From NCBI RefSeq assembly GCF_000379665.1, contig NZ_KB903371.1, positions 117,261-181,260 on the forward strand: DNA of 64,000 bases, given 5' to 3'. Positions within the stretch are counted from its first letter, which is position 1. Each line of letters starts with the position of its first letter. Made by a program: the position numbers and the translations under genes. Under the pieces are notes generated by a model that did not search any database, had not been told where the DNA came from, and saw only the letters and a list, made by a program, of their open reading frames with translations. The stretch is from Butyricimonas synergistica DSM 23225. GTDB taxonomy: Bacteria; Bacteroidota; Bacteroidia; Bacteroidales; Marinifilaceae. This document shows positions 27,304-36,414 of the stretch, one piece after another.

Positions 27304-27311
27304 CAAAAGTA
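27304..27311 (-). promoter_or_regulatory. -7 element (TACTTTTG) for cysS
   Basis: A minus-strand match lies 31 bases before the cysS start; the heptanucleotide repeat begins 11 bases further upstream. Confidence 0.45.
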
Positions 27312-27322
27312 TGAATTTTATC

Positions 27323-27350
27323 ATTGAAAATTGAAAATTGAAAATTGAAA
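27323..27350. repeat. Heptanucleotide tandem repeat (ATTGAAA)x4 upstream of cysS
   Basis: Four perfect 7-base units lie just upstream of the cysS -7 element. It is the cleanest of four such arrays in the window. Confidence 0.85.
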
Positions 27351-27418
27351 ATGAAGAAAATCACGAATTATTGCCCGATTTCTATCTTTTCCCCTTCTGT
27401 TCGCTAGCGGTGTTTTAT

Positions 27419-27534
27419 CCTTTCCCTACCTTATGAAGGTTATATGAACGAATCAATATCGTTGCATATTCGCATCCCGTCGATTATGCTACGTTTATGC
27501 TTCGTTCATGCTTCGATGGTGAGGTAGGGAAAGG
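27419..27534. repeat. Long imperfect palindrome in the cysS-M48 intergenic region
   Basis: The arm CCTTTCCCTACCTTA (27419-27433) matches the complement of 27520-27534 at 14 of 15 positions. A nested pair, TGAACGAA (27445-27452) with TTCGTTCA (27501-27508), lies inside it. Length and shape resemble a small non-coding palindromic element. No coding potential was seen. Confidence 0.6.
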
Positions 27535-27557
27535 GTAGGCTTCGTGTAGCCCAAGTA

Positions 27558-28364
27558 TTATTGAGGTTTATATTTCAATGCTTCCGGAATGGCGGCTTTT
27601 AGTTTCGCTATACGATTCTGGTCGGCAGGGTGGGTGGAGAGGAACTCGGCAGGTTTGCTTCCTCCCGAATGTGCCATTCTACTCCAGAATGCCACGGCTT
27701 CGTTGGGATCATAGCCCGCCATTGTCATGAAGATCAAACCCAAACGATCTGCCTCGTACTCGTGTTTCCGGGAGAAAGGCAGGGTGACTCCTAAATTTGT
27801 ACCCATGCCGATCGCCGCGGAAAGCAGGGCTTTGCGTGTATCGGATTGGTTGTGCCCGAGGATTTCCGTTGCGGCGGCTTGCCCGTATTGAAGTAGGGTT
27901 TGCTGGCTCATGCGCTCATTGCTGTGGTGCGCCACGGCGTGGGCTATCTCATGCCCCATAACGACAGCGATACCAGCGTTATTCTGGCAGTAGGGAAGGA
28001 TGCCCTCGTAGAATACAACTTTCCCGCCCGGCATACACCATGCGTTCGGTTCGTTGCTGGCGACGAGGTTAAATTCCCATTGAAAGTTTGCGATCTGGTC
28101 TTGCATTCCGTTGGAGGCAAGGTATTGTTCTACGGCTTTTGAGATGCGGGCTCCCACGTCTTTGATTCGTTTTTTGTTTGCCTCGTCCGTGGACAGCTTG
28201 TTTTCTTTCAAAAAGCTGCTATATGATGTCAGACTCATGGATACCATTTCGTTTTCTGGGAAAAGGATCAGCTGGCGGCGTCCCGTGATCGGTACGGTGG
28301 CACATTGTGCGAAAAACAACAATATAATTATTGGTAAAGCAATACGTGAAATCCGTGTTTTCAT
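27558..28364 (-). CDS. M48-family zinc metallopeptidase, lipoprotein
   Basis: This 268-residue peptidase has the lipobox FFAQC (Cys21) and the zinc motif HEIAH (138-142), with the third ligand in HEYEADRLG near residue 205. This is the LoiP/YcaL/BepA-type periplasmic M48 pattern. NAWCMPGGKVVFYEGIL and the late LSTHPADQNRI segment are also typical. It probably degrades or checks misfolded envelope proteins, by family knowledge. It appears to be a single-gene unit. Confidence 0.93.
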   Translation of the reverse strand: MKTRISRIALPIIILLFFAQCATVPITGRRQLILFPENEMVSMSLTSYSSFLKENKLSTDEANKKRIKDVGARISKAVEQYLASNGMQDQIANFQWEFNLVASNEPNAWCMPGGKVVFYEGILPYCQNNAGIAVVMGHEIAHAVAHHSNERMSQQTLLQYGQAAATEILGHNQSDTRKALLSAAIGMGTNLGVTLPFSRKHEYEADRLGLIFMTMAGYDPNEAVAFWSRMAHSGGSKPAEFLSTHPADQNRIAKLKAAIPEALKYKPQ

Positions 28365-28536
28365 ATTCCTGTAATAAATCTTGTATGTTTATTATTTTGT
28401 GTGCTAAAATACTATACGAATTTGAGAATTGCAATGTTTTAGTAGGTTTCGTGGCGGATGCCGTGAAATGGGTGAGGGTAGAGTAAAATTTTTGATGAGA
28501 ATCGTGGGAAGGTGTTAATATTATGGTATTAATTCC

Positions 28537-28544
28537 TATTTTTG
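28537..28544 (+). promoter_or_regulatory. -7 element (TATTTTTG) for the sigma factor gene
   Basis: A match to TAnnTTTG lies 36 bases before the start chosen at 28580. It falls after an upstream ATG at 28523, which argues against that longer start. Confidence 0.45.
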
Positions 28545-28579
28545 TCCGAGGTAACTTTATGTTTCACGAAATTGAGGTT

Positions 28580-29146
28580 ATGACAATAGACTCGGCAGAG
28601 ATTCTCAGGGCTGTAAATGAAAAAGATGTATCGGGATGGAAGTGTATTTATACGGCTTACTATACGGCTTTGTGTGTTTATGCCAATAGGCTGATTAATG
28701 ATGTTCACGGGGCGGAAGATTTGGTTCAGGAGGTGTTGTGTAACGTGTGGAAGTCGGATAGCAAGTTCGAGAACGTGAATAATTTCACGTATTATCTGTA
28801 TCGGGCGGTTTACAATCAGGCGATGATGGAAATTCGCAGTAAAGGGTATCGGGAACGTTATGCTCGACAGGTGATACAAGATTCGGAGGGGTTTTCGGAT
28901 GAGGTTTTTGTGGAAACGGTTCGGGAGGAGCTGACAAGACATTTATATCGTTATATTGATGAGTTACCTAACGAACAACGTCAGATTATTTTATTGAGTA
29001 TTAAAGGGTATACCGGAAAAGAGATTGCGGACGAATTGGGGATTGCGATAAGTACAGTAAAGACGCAAAAGAATAGGAGTTTTAAATATTTGAGAGAAAA
29101 ACTTAAAAATACGGTATTGTTTTTTCTGATTAGTTGTTTTTGGTAA
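28580..29146 (+). CDS. RNA polymerase ECF sigma factor (FecI-like, SusCD-associated)
   Basis: This is a 188-residue ECF sigma factor. Region 2 includes YANRLINDVHGAEDLVQEV with NVWKS. Region 4 includes YIDELPNEQRQIILLSIKGYTGKEIADELGIAISTVKTQKNRSFKYLR, a clear helix-turn-helix. The start at 28580 is preceded by GAGG; 28559 is an alternative. It precedes the FecR gene by 116 bases and the SusC/SusD genes beyond, forming a standard transenvelope signalling locus in which substrate binding releases the sigma factor. Confidence 0.92.
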   Translation: MTIDSAEILRAVNEKDVSGWKCIYTAYYTALCVYANRLINDVHGAEDLVQEVLCNVWKSDSKFENVNNFTYYLYRAVYNQAMMEIRSKGYRERYARQVIQDSEGFSDEVFVETVREELTRHLYRYIDELPNEQRQIILLSIKGYTGKEIADELGIAISTVKTQKNRSFKYLREKLKNTVLFFLISCFW

Positions 29147-29262
29147 TGGGATCATAAAGAGAGTGTTCGTTGGCTTATTTTTTCCATTTTCGTTAAAATA
29201 TTATTTTTCTTGTCATACCAAATTTGGTTTCGTGCATCTTGATATAAAAATAATGCACGAAA

Positions 29263-30420
29263 ATGGACCAGAATTTTAAACGGTTTGTAGATTTATTCAG
29301 GAAAGCTCTTTCCGGGTCGCTGACGAAAGATGAACAAGAGGAATTTGATGTCTTGTTGCAAGATCCGGTGATACATGAGGTTTATCTGGAAATGCAGGAT
29401 GCGGATTATTTAGCGGAAAGGTTGGCTCCTTATTTACTGTTTCCTTCGGAGAAGGCTTATCGAAAATTTGAACATCGCTTCGGGAAAAAATATGTTGCAC
29501 GCAGATTATTTACGCGTTGGTCGGTTGCTGCCACGATACTTATTTTGATCGGTGTTGCTGTCGGGGTTCAGTCAACTCGTGAAAAGGAGATGCAGAAAAT
29601 CGAAATCCCGGGGAATACAATTATTTCTCCCGGGATACCGCAGGCGCAGTTGAAACTGGCGGATGGTCGGAAGATTGCGGTTACGCATGTAAACGAAGGG
29701 AAAATCAATGAACAGGGAGGGACGCTCATTCAATTTGAAGAAGGGAAGTTGACTTATCATCATGCGGGACAAACAGCGTCGACTATCGTGTATAACGAGT
29801 TATCTGTGCCTCTTGGTGGAGAATGTTATGTCGTGCTGGAAGATGGTTCCAAGGTATGGATTAATGCCGGGAGTGTGCTGAAGTACCCAACTTGTTTCGG
29901 CGATACGATTCGGGAAATTTATTTAGAGGGAGAGGCTTATTTTGAAATAGAAAAGAATACCCGTCCTTTTGTGGTACATTCGGGGTTAGGTGACGTGAGA
30001 GTGTTAGGGACAGCTTTTGGAATCACTGCATACCCCGAGGAAAATATGTTGACCACGCTTGTAAGCGGGGAAGTTGCTTTTGAACAAAATCAGCGGGAGT
30101 CCTTGACGATAACACCGGGAGAGCAGATTGTGGCTTACCTGTCGGGTAAGATTGAGCGGAAGACGGTGGAACCGGAAGAGTACGTGGGATGGAAAAGCGG
30201 TATATATGTTTTTAAAGATCGAAAGCTGGAAGAGATCATGTTGAATTTGGAGAGATGGTATAATGTAAAAGTTTTTTATCAATCCCAACAAATGAAAGAC
30301 GTGCGTTTCACGGGTAACGTGGAACGATATAATACGATCAACGCTTTTATGCAAATTTTGGAAGGAACAGGAGATGTGAAATATAGGATAAACGGTAATA
30401 CGGTTATCTTGTATCAATAA
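29263..30420 (+). CDS. FecR-family anti-sigma factor
   Basis: This 385-residue membrane protein has a cytoplasmic N-terminal segment (1-80), one membrane helix (about 86-103, AATILILIGVAVGV), the FecR domain (about 175-275, with VPLGGECYVVLEDGSKVWINAGS and LEGEAYFEI) and a C-terminal DUF4974-type domain (about 310-385). It should hold the preceding sigma factor and receive the signal from the SusC N-terminal STN domain. Confidence 0.95.
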   Translation: MDQNFKRFVDLFRKALSGSLTKDEQEEFDVLLQDPVIHEVYLEMQDADYLAERLAPYLLFPSEKAYRKFEHRFGKKYVARRLFTRWSVAATILILIGVAVGVQSTREKEMQKIEIPGNTIISPGIPQAQLKLADGRKIAVTHVNEGKINEQGGTLIQFEEGKLTYHHAGQTASTIVYNELSVPLGGECYVVLEDGSKVWINAGSVLKYPTCFGDTIREIYLEGEAYFEIEKNTRPFVVHSGLGDVRVLGTAFGITAYPEENMLTTLVSGEVAFEQNQRESLTITPGEQIVAYLSGKIERKTVEPEEYVGWKSGIYVFKDRKLEEIMLNLERWYNVKVFYQSQQMKDVRFTGNVERYNTINAFMQILEGTGDVKYRINGNTVILYQ

Positions 30421-30423
30421 AAA

Positions 30424-30462
30424 AACACGGATACCAGACCTAGGAAATTTGTTATCCGTGTT
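30424..30462 (+). terminator. Hairpin between the FecR and SusC genes
   Basis: A 10-bp perfect stem, AACACGGATA (30424-30433) with TATCCGTGTT (30453-30462), lies in the 76-base gap. It is followed by A/T-rich sequence without a long T run, so it may attenuate rather than end transcription. Confidence 0.5.
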
Positions 30463-30496
30463 ATAAATTTATTACTAACTAATACTTTACAAAGCT

Positions 30497-33400
30497 ATGA
30501 AAAAAAAGCTATTGCCGAGGTTAAGATGCTTTATCAAGTGTAAAAAAAAGATCTTATTGATGATGAAATTGAATGTAGTCTTTTTGTTCTTGTTTAGTTT
30601 AAACATTTTTGCAGATGTTCAAGCTCAGGACAAGGTGTCATTAAAGCTGGAAAATGCGACGCTCGAGGAGTTTATTAATGCCGTGAAAAAGCAGGCAGGT
30701 GTTCGGTTTCTTTATAACTCCGGGGTGGTGCAAAACTCGGGGACGTTGTCAATAGAGGTGAAGGATGAATTGATAGCTTCCGTGCTGGAGAAAGTGTTGC
30801 CGACATTCTCGCTGGAATACAAGATTATCAACAACGTGATCGTGTTGAAACGCAAAGGAGAAGCGGGATGGATGACCGAGGAGGAGAAAGAAGTGATCAA
30901 GGGGAAAGTCGTTGACACGAAAGGAACACCGATCCCCGGGGTTACGGTTTTGTTGAAAGGTACGACATGGGGAACGTCGACGAATGAGGAGGGCGTGTTT
31001 TCACTGGAATTTAAGGGGAAGGTCGATACCTTGATTGTGTCGTTTATCGGAATGAAAACCCGGTACGTGAAATTGGAGAAGGGGAAAAAAGAGTATTCTA
31101 TCATCATGGAAGAGGATGTGCAGATGATGGATGAAGTCGTGGTTACCACCGGATACCAGCGGTTTAGCAAGCGGGAATTGGCTAGTTCTATCGTCACTTT
31201 GAAGGCTGAAGATGTGGTGGTTGCCGGGGCAATGACAATAGACCAGATGTTGCAGGGAAAGGTGCCGGGAATGTCGGTTACTTTAACTTCCGGAGAACCG
31301 AGTGCTACCCCGAAGATCCGTATCCGCGGTACTTCCACGATAGCCGGAAATAAAGCTCCGGTTTGGGTTATTGACGGGGTGCCTCAAGAAAACCCTTTGC
31401 CTTTTAATGCTTCCGATATAAACGGTCCTGACGCAGAGTACCTGATTGGTAATGGTGTTGCCGGGTTGAACCCGCAGGATATCGAGTCGATCAATGTCCT
31501 TAAGGATGCTTCCGCGACGGCAATTTACGGGGTAAAGGCTGCCAACGGGGTCATCGTGATTACCACGAAGAGAGGGAAGAAGGGAAAGCCGATGGTGGCT
31601 TTTAATTCTAATTTCTCCGTGAACCAACGTCCTTCTTACAGGCGGCTGAATCTGATGAACTCTCAGGAACGGGTAAAGTTGTCTCAGGAGATTATCGAAC
31701 ATGGGTTACGTTATAAGCGAATGCCGAAAAGGATTGGTTACGAGGGGATTGTCATGGATTTGTATGACAAGAAAATTACCCCGCAGGAATTCGAGAAGCA
31801 AGCTCGGGTGCTGGAAAAGAGAAATACGGATTGGTTTGATATTCTTTTCCGCAATTCTTTGTATCAGGATTATAGCTTGAGCGTGTCGGGAGGCGGAGAT
31901 CATAATAGTTACTATATTTCCTTGGGTTATAATAATAGCCGGGGTGCGGCAATCGGTTCCGACAGCGAGAGGTACACGGCAATGTTGAAAATATTGAATG
32001 ATATTACGCCTTGGTTACGAGCTTCTTTCAAGATCAGTGGTTCTATATCGGATAATAAGGGTTTCTACCAGGTGAATCCGCAAGATTATGCTTACCACAC
32101 TTCACGGGTGATTCCTTTGTATGACGAGGAGGGAGATTTGTTTTTCTATAATAAAGGGGGAACCACGGATAGACCGGAGTCGTTCAACGTGCTGAATGAA
32201 TTGAACGAGACCGGATCGAAGGGGCATACGGAAGAATTCGGTTTGCAGTTGAATCTGGATGTTGATTTGTACAGGGGATTGAAATATCGGGGATTGTTCT
32301 CGTATGCCACTTCAAATGCCCGCACGGAGAATCATGCAACAGAGCGATCTTATTATATCGCCCATATTCGTGGGTCGGATTTAGGTTTCTATCCTCCTTT
32401 TAGTGATGATGAGAATAAATCCAAATTGCCTTATGGTGGAGAACTTTCATACGGGCACACGAACAATCACACGATGTTGTTTCAAAACGGATTGGAATAT
32501 AATCGGGTGTTTAATGATAAACATTCGTTACGGGGGTTGTTTATTCAAGAGATATCGATTAAAAATTATAAAGGTCATTCTGCGAGGGCTTACGGTTATG
32601 ATAATGAAGGGGGAGAGCGGGTTACATGGCCGAATCTGGACAACGAGAGGGTGAGGGATTTTATTCAAAGTAGCGCTTACACGAATATTACCGACCGGGA
32701 AACCAGAATCGTTTCTTTTATCGGTTCGGTGGATTATTCTTACGAGAATCGTTATATCCTCAATGCGAATATCCGTTCGGACGGTTCGAACAAGTTCGGA
32801 ACGAACCCGAAATATCGTTTTCTGCCAGTATGGTCTGTTTCCGGAAAGTGGAATATTAACCGGGAGAATTTTTTGAAGGATATAGATTGGTTGACTCACT
32901 TGGCTTTGAAAGCGTCCTATGGTATCCAGGGAAATATTAATGATGATTCTTCACCGGATTTGATCGTGAGATTGGAGGGGCGGCATGAAGTGTCGCAATT
33001 GAAATATTCTACCTTACAGCAATTGCCTAATCCTGACCTTAGGTGGGAGAAAACGAAATCCGTGAACGTGGGCTTGGAGTTCGAGTTCCTTGACCGATTT
33101 TCCGGGGTGGTGGAGTATTACAACAAGAGGAGTAAAGATTTGATTATGAATAAAGAGGTGTCTATGGCAACGGGGCGCAATTACGTGAAGATTAATTCCG
33201 GTACCATGGATAACAAGGGTATCGAGGGTATGGTGTCCTGCGATATTATCCAGAATAAAACTTGGAAATGGAATGTACGTTTAAATGCAGCCTATAATGA
33301 GAACAAGATTATAAAATCGCAATTACCGGAGTCTACTTCCGACGAGTTGGCGAAAGACATGATTAAGGGGAATATTACGACGGAAGGAACTGCGGTAGGG

Positions 33401-34033
33401 ACTTTTTATTCTTTGGATTTCGTGCGGTTGAGCGAGACAAACGGATACCCCCTGTTCCGGGATAAGGAGGGCAATGAGGCGTATGATATTGATTACACGA
33501 CGGCTGCCCTGGTGAAAAGCGGGAATTTTAACCCGAACGTGACCGGAGGTTTTGATACTTATTTGACATATAAAGGTCTTAGCCTGTCTATCGGTTTGTC
33601 ATTCGGGTTGGGAGGAAAAAGCCGTTTGCCGGCTTTGTATGGAGAGATGAGAGCCGTGTTTGACCCGGTGGAGAATGTGACCACGGAAGTTGCCCGGAGA
33701 TGGAAACAGCCGGGGGACGAGGCGAGGACTAAAATACCGGCTTTGTATGATGAAAGGATATCGGAAGGGTATAGTTTTCAGACCTATTACGATCAGACGG
33801 ATATACGGGTAGCCAAAACGGACTTTTTGCGATTGCGTTTGATTTCTTTGAGTTATGCGGTTCCCTCTCATATTGTGAATCGGATTTATCTGAAAGGGCT
33901 TACGGTTCGTTTCCAGGCTAATAATGTGGCTGTTTGGGCTCCTAAGGCTTGGCATAATCTTGATCCGGAAACGCCTTCCGCAAATATACCTGTACTTCCT
34001 AATTATAGCTTCGGCTTGAATTTAACTTTTTAA
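30497..34033 (+). CDS. SusC/RagA-family TonB-linked outer membrane protein with STN domain
   Basis: This 1178-residue transporter has a signal peptide ending near DVQAQ (40-44). An STN signalling domain follows at about 48-118, then a carboxypeptidase-regulatory-like beta domain at about 134-205, the motif VVVTTGY (214-220), and the TonB plug (RIRGTSTIAGNKAPVWVIDGVP and DASATAIYGVKAANGVIVITTKRGKKGKP). The large barrel ends in LNLTF. The STN domain makes it the probable signal source for the upstream FecR/sigma pair. The initial basic leader before MMKLNVV suggests that the start could be residue 22. The substrate is unknown: no glycoside hydrolase is adjacent. Confidence 0.95.
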   Translation: MKKKLLPRLRCFIKCKKKILLMMKLNVVFLFLFSLNIFADVQAQDKVSLKLENATLEEFINAVKKQAGVRFLYNSGVVQNSGTLSIEVKDELIASVLEKVLPTFSLEYKIINNVIVLKRKGEAGWMTEEEKEVIKGKVVDTKGTPIPGVTVLLKGTTWGTSTNEEGVFSLEFKGKVDTLIVSFIGMKTRYVKLEKGKKEYSIIMEEDVQMMDEVVVTTGYQRFSKRELASSIVTLKAEDVVVAGAMTIDQMLQGKVPGMSVTLTSGEPSATPKIRIRGTSTIAGNKAPVWVIDGVPQENPLPFNASDINGPDAEYLIGNGVAGLNPQDIESINVLKDASATAIYGVKAANGVIVITTKRGKKGKPMVAFNSNFSVNQRPSYRRLNLMNSQERVKLSQEIIEHGLRYKRMPKRIGYEGIVMDLYDKKITPQEFEKQARVLEKRNTDWFDILFRNSLYQDYSLSVSGGGDHNSYYISLGYNNSRGAAIGSDSERYTAMLKILNDITPWLRASFKISGSISDNKGFYQVNPQDYAYHTSRVIPLYDEEGDLFFYNKGGTTDRPESFNVLNELNETGSKGHTEEFGLQLNLDVDLYRGLKYRGLFSYATSNARTENHATERSYYIAHIRGSDLGFYPPFSDDENKSKLPYGGELSYGHTNNHTMLFQNGLEYNRVFNDKHSLRGLFIQEISIKNYKGHSARAYGYDNEGGERVTWPNLDNERVRDFIQSSAYTNITDRETRIVSFIGSVDYSYENRYILNANIRSDGSNKFGTNPKYRFLPVWSVSGKWNINRENFLKDIDWLTHLALKASYGIQGNINDDSSPDLIVRLEGRHEVSQLKYSTLQQLPNPDLRWEKTKSVNVGLEFEFLDRFSGVVEYYNKRSKDLIMNKEVSMATGRNYVKINSGTMDNKGIEGMVSCDIIQNKTWKWNVRLNAAYNENKIIKSQLPESTSDELAKDMIKGNITTEGTAVGTFYSLDFVRLSETNGYPLFRDKEGNEAYDIDYTTAALVKSGNFNPNVTGGFDTYLTYKGLSLSIGLSFGLGGKSRLPALYGEMRAVFDPVENVTTEVARRWKQPGDEARTKIPALYDERISEGYSFQTYYDQTDIRVAKTDFLRLRLISLSYAVPSHIVNRIYLKGLTVRFQANNVAVWAPKAWHNLDPETPSANIPVLPNYSFGLNLTF

Positions 34034-34044
34034 CGTGTAGTGCT

Positions 34045-35526
34045 ATGAGAAAGATTATTATATTTTTAGGAGTTGTTTTATCTGTTTTGTTCGTGAGTTG
34101 CGACCGATTTCTTGAGCATTCGGATAAAGACTTGATTATTCCGGAAACCGCAGAGCAATACCGGCAATTACTTATCGGGGAGGGGTATCCTCATGCTTTC
34201 CAGACAGACGTGGCATACATGAAGTTGATGGATGATGACATTGAAATCTGGTACGGGAGTAAGGATAAGGAGCAAACTTCGGACGTGCAGGCTATGAAGG
34301 GTGTCTTTACTTGGCAGAGAGATCTCGAGGAGGAGATGAATAGCATGGACGGAGCCTATCCGGCAAGGTATAAGAATATTTTGGGATGTAATTTGATTAT
34401 TAATGACAGGGAGAGGATTGAGGGGCACGAGGAAGATGTGAATCTGCTTGTCGCCCAAGCCTTGACCTTGAGGGCTTACAATTATTTCTGTCTGGTCAAT
34501 TGGTATGCGAAGCCTTATGACAAATCTACTGCGGATTCCGATCCGGGGGTATGTGTCTGGTTGGATACGAAGCCTTCTATGGAACGGTTGTACCGGGAGA
34601 GCGTTGCGAAGGTTTACGAATTGATCCATGACGATATTACGCAGGCATTGGAGTTGTTCAAGAATGCGTCGGTTCCGGATAATAAATTCGAGATCACTCG
34701 TGAAGCGGCTTTGCTTTTGGCTTCTCGGGTGGCGTTGTACCAGGAAAATTGGGTGGACGTGAAGAAGTATGGGGAACAGGTGTTGAACGTGGTGCCGTCA
34801 TTGTATGATTTGAAAGGCGGTGAAATTACGTTTGGCGAGACCTCTTTTTCTTTTATCGATCCGTTAAAGAATCCGGAGATACTTTTCAATTTCGGAGATC
34901 TCAGAACTTCATATAAGTATATATATAGTATAAAGGGAAATACTGCCGGACCGTTCTTTCAGGTATCCCGTTTTTCGGATGATGCTTTGTTGAAATTGTT
35001 TGATATGGATAACGATTTGAGGATGAAAGCATTTTTTGGCGAGGAAGGCTACCAGTACGAGCCGATTAAGTTTTCAAGATCGCCTTCTTCCGGCACGGGT
35101 GAAGCGTGGCGCGTGGCAGAGGTCTATTTGAATCTGGCGGAAGCTTATGTCCGGGATGAGAACGAACCGGATTTGGGACGAGCCGTGGAATTGATAAATG
35201 AGATCAGAAAGAATCGAATCGTGGGTTATCAGGATGTGCGGGCTGAAGATTATGATGTAACGACTTTTTTGCCTGTGATTTATGAAGAGCGACGGAAAGA
35301 ATTGTGCTTCGAAGAAACTCATCGTTGGTGGGATCTTCGGCGGCAGGGGATGCCCGAGTTGAAACATGTGTTGATTAGCAGGGGCGGGGTGGAAGAAACG
35401 TTCATGTTGGAGTGCGGAGATATGGGGTATGTTTTAGAGATTCCCCGGAAAGAGCGAGAATATAATACGGCGATGGAACTGAATCGCCGTCCTGAAAGAA
35501 GATCGGTAGAAACAAATATTGAATAG
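34045..35526 (+). CDS. SusD/RagB-family nutrient-binding lipoprotein
   Basis: This 493-residue lipoprotein has the lipobox FVSC (Cys19). The SusD-like N-terminal part has TPR-type helices (ALTLRAYNYFCLVNWYAKPYD), and the C-terminal RagB part has EERRKELCFEETHRWWDLRRQGMPE. It starts 11 bases after SusC and should form the lid of the SusC transporter at the cell surface. Confidence 0.94.
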   Translation: MRKIIIFLGVVLSVLFVSCDRFLEHSDKDLIIPETAEQYRQLLIGEGYPHAFQTDVAYMKLMDDDIEIWYGSKDKEQTSDVQAMKGVFTWQRDLEEEMNSMDGAYPARYKNILGCNLIINDRERIEGHEEDVNLLVAQALTLRAYNYFCLVNWYAKPYDKSTADSDPGVCVWLDTKPSMERLYRESVAKVYELIHDDITQALELFKNASVPDNKFEITREAALLLASRVALYQENWVDVKKYGEQVLNVVPSLYDLKGGEITFGETSFSFIDPLKNPEILFNFGDLRTSYKYIYSIKGNTAGPFFQVSRFSDDALLKLFDMDNDLRMKAFFGEEGYQYEPIKFSRSPSSGTGEAWRVAEVYLNLAEAYVRDENEPDLGRAVELINEIRKNRIVGYQDVRAEDYDVTTFLPVIYEERRKELCFEETHRWWDLRRQGMPELKHVLISRGGVEETFMLECGDMGYVLEIPRKEREYNTAMELNRRPERRSVETNIE

Positions 35527-35528
35527 TT

Positions 35529-36335
35529 ATGAGGAAGATTATATATTTAGTTATTTGCATGTTTGCCGTGCAAGCTTGTTCGGAAGACAGTATTACTCCC
35601 GAACTGGATTTCGACGTGAACCCGGAACTTTCCACGTCCACGTCGTTGGATAAGAAAATATCGGATTTTTACCGGAAGTACGATACGTATATTGTTTATA
35701 ATTATTCGAAAGAGGATATTAATTGGAACTGGGATTCGTATCGCCATTACGTGTATTCTTTCCCGGAGAATGCTGAATATGCGGAGAAGTTGCTGGATTT
35801 TATAGAAACGAAGTTTTTAAGCGGTTTTGCGGATGATATCTTGAAAAAATATCTTCCTTACCGTATCTATCTGGCAGATACATTGTGGGAAACAAGTAGT
35901 AAGAAAACACAGCGTTATGCTTTGGAGGGGGTAAATTATTTTGTTTTCGGTGGCGCAAGTGAGAAAAATTTCCCGGCGGAAAAGAATCAAAGAGCTGCCG
36001 TGCAGGAGTGGCATGAATGTTTTGCCAGTAGTTTGATCGCTAAGACGACAGAAACTCCGGAGAAGTTTTGGTCTGTGAGTACTTATTTGCGGGAAGCTAT
36101 TAGAACCGATCAAGAAATGTATGAACGCGGTTACGTTTGGCGAAATCGTATTTTGCCTCCCTCAAAAGAAGAAGATTTCTTTAAATGGGTGGCATGGTTT
36201 GGCGGAACGACGAAGGAAGCGGCAATGGAACTATGCAATCAGTATCCTCTTATGAAGAAAAAGTACGCTTATCTTGTAGAGTATTATAAAGAAACTTTTG
36301 ATATCGATCTGGAAGGAATACATTGGAAAGAATGA
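35529..36335 (+). CDS. Mx1-like (putative zinc-binding metallopeptidase family) lipoprotein with degenerate active site
   Basis: This 268-residue lipoprotein has lipobox Cys17 and starts 2 bases after susD. Its layout follows the 'putative zinc-binding metallopeptidase' family often found behind SusD: a helical N-terminal half, then a central motif and a conserved late EDFF segment. In place of HExxH the motif reads H162-E163-C-F-A166, and the third expected ligand region is also weak (EEDFFKWVAW). I infer a pseudoenzyme, or a binding protein for peptides, belonging to this locus. The family assignment rests on pattern memory and is less certain than the locus membership. Confidence 0.7.
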   Translation: MRKIIYLVICMFAVQACSEDSITPELDFDVNPELSTSTSLDKKISDFYRKYDTYIVYNYSKEDINWNWDSYRHYVYSFPENAEYAEKLLDFIETKFLSGFADDILKKYLPYRIYLADTLWETSSKKTQRYALEGVNYFVFGGASEKNFPAEKNQRAAVQEWHECFASSLIAKTTETPEKFWSVSTYLREAIRTDQEMYERGYVWRNRILPPSKEEDFFKWVAWFGGTTKEAAMELCNQYPLMKKKYAYLVEYYKETFDIDLEGIHWKE

Positions 36336-36355
36336 TTTTTTTCACAATAGTGTAA

Positions 36356-36397
36356 AAAAGCCCCCGAAATCTTTATTTAAAGTTCTCGGGGACTTTT
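36356..36397. terminator. Terminator between the Mx1-like gene and valS
   Basis: AAAAGCCCCCGA (36356-36367) pairs with TCGGGGACTTTT (36386-36397) with one mismatch, and lies between convergent genes with T-rich flanks on both strands. Confidence 0.7.
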
Positions 36398-36414
36398 GGT
36401 TGTTTCCTATTTAT

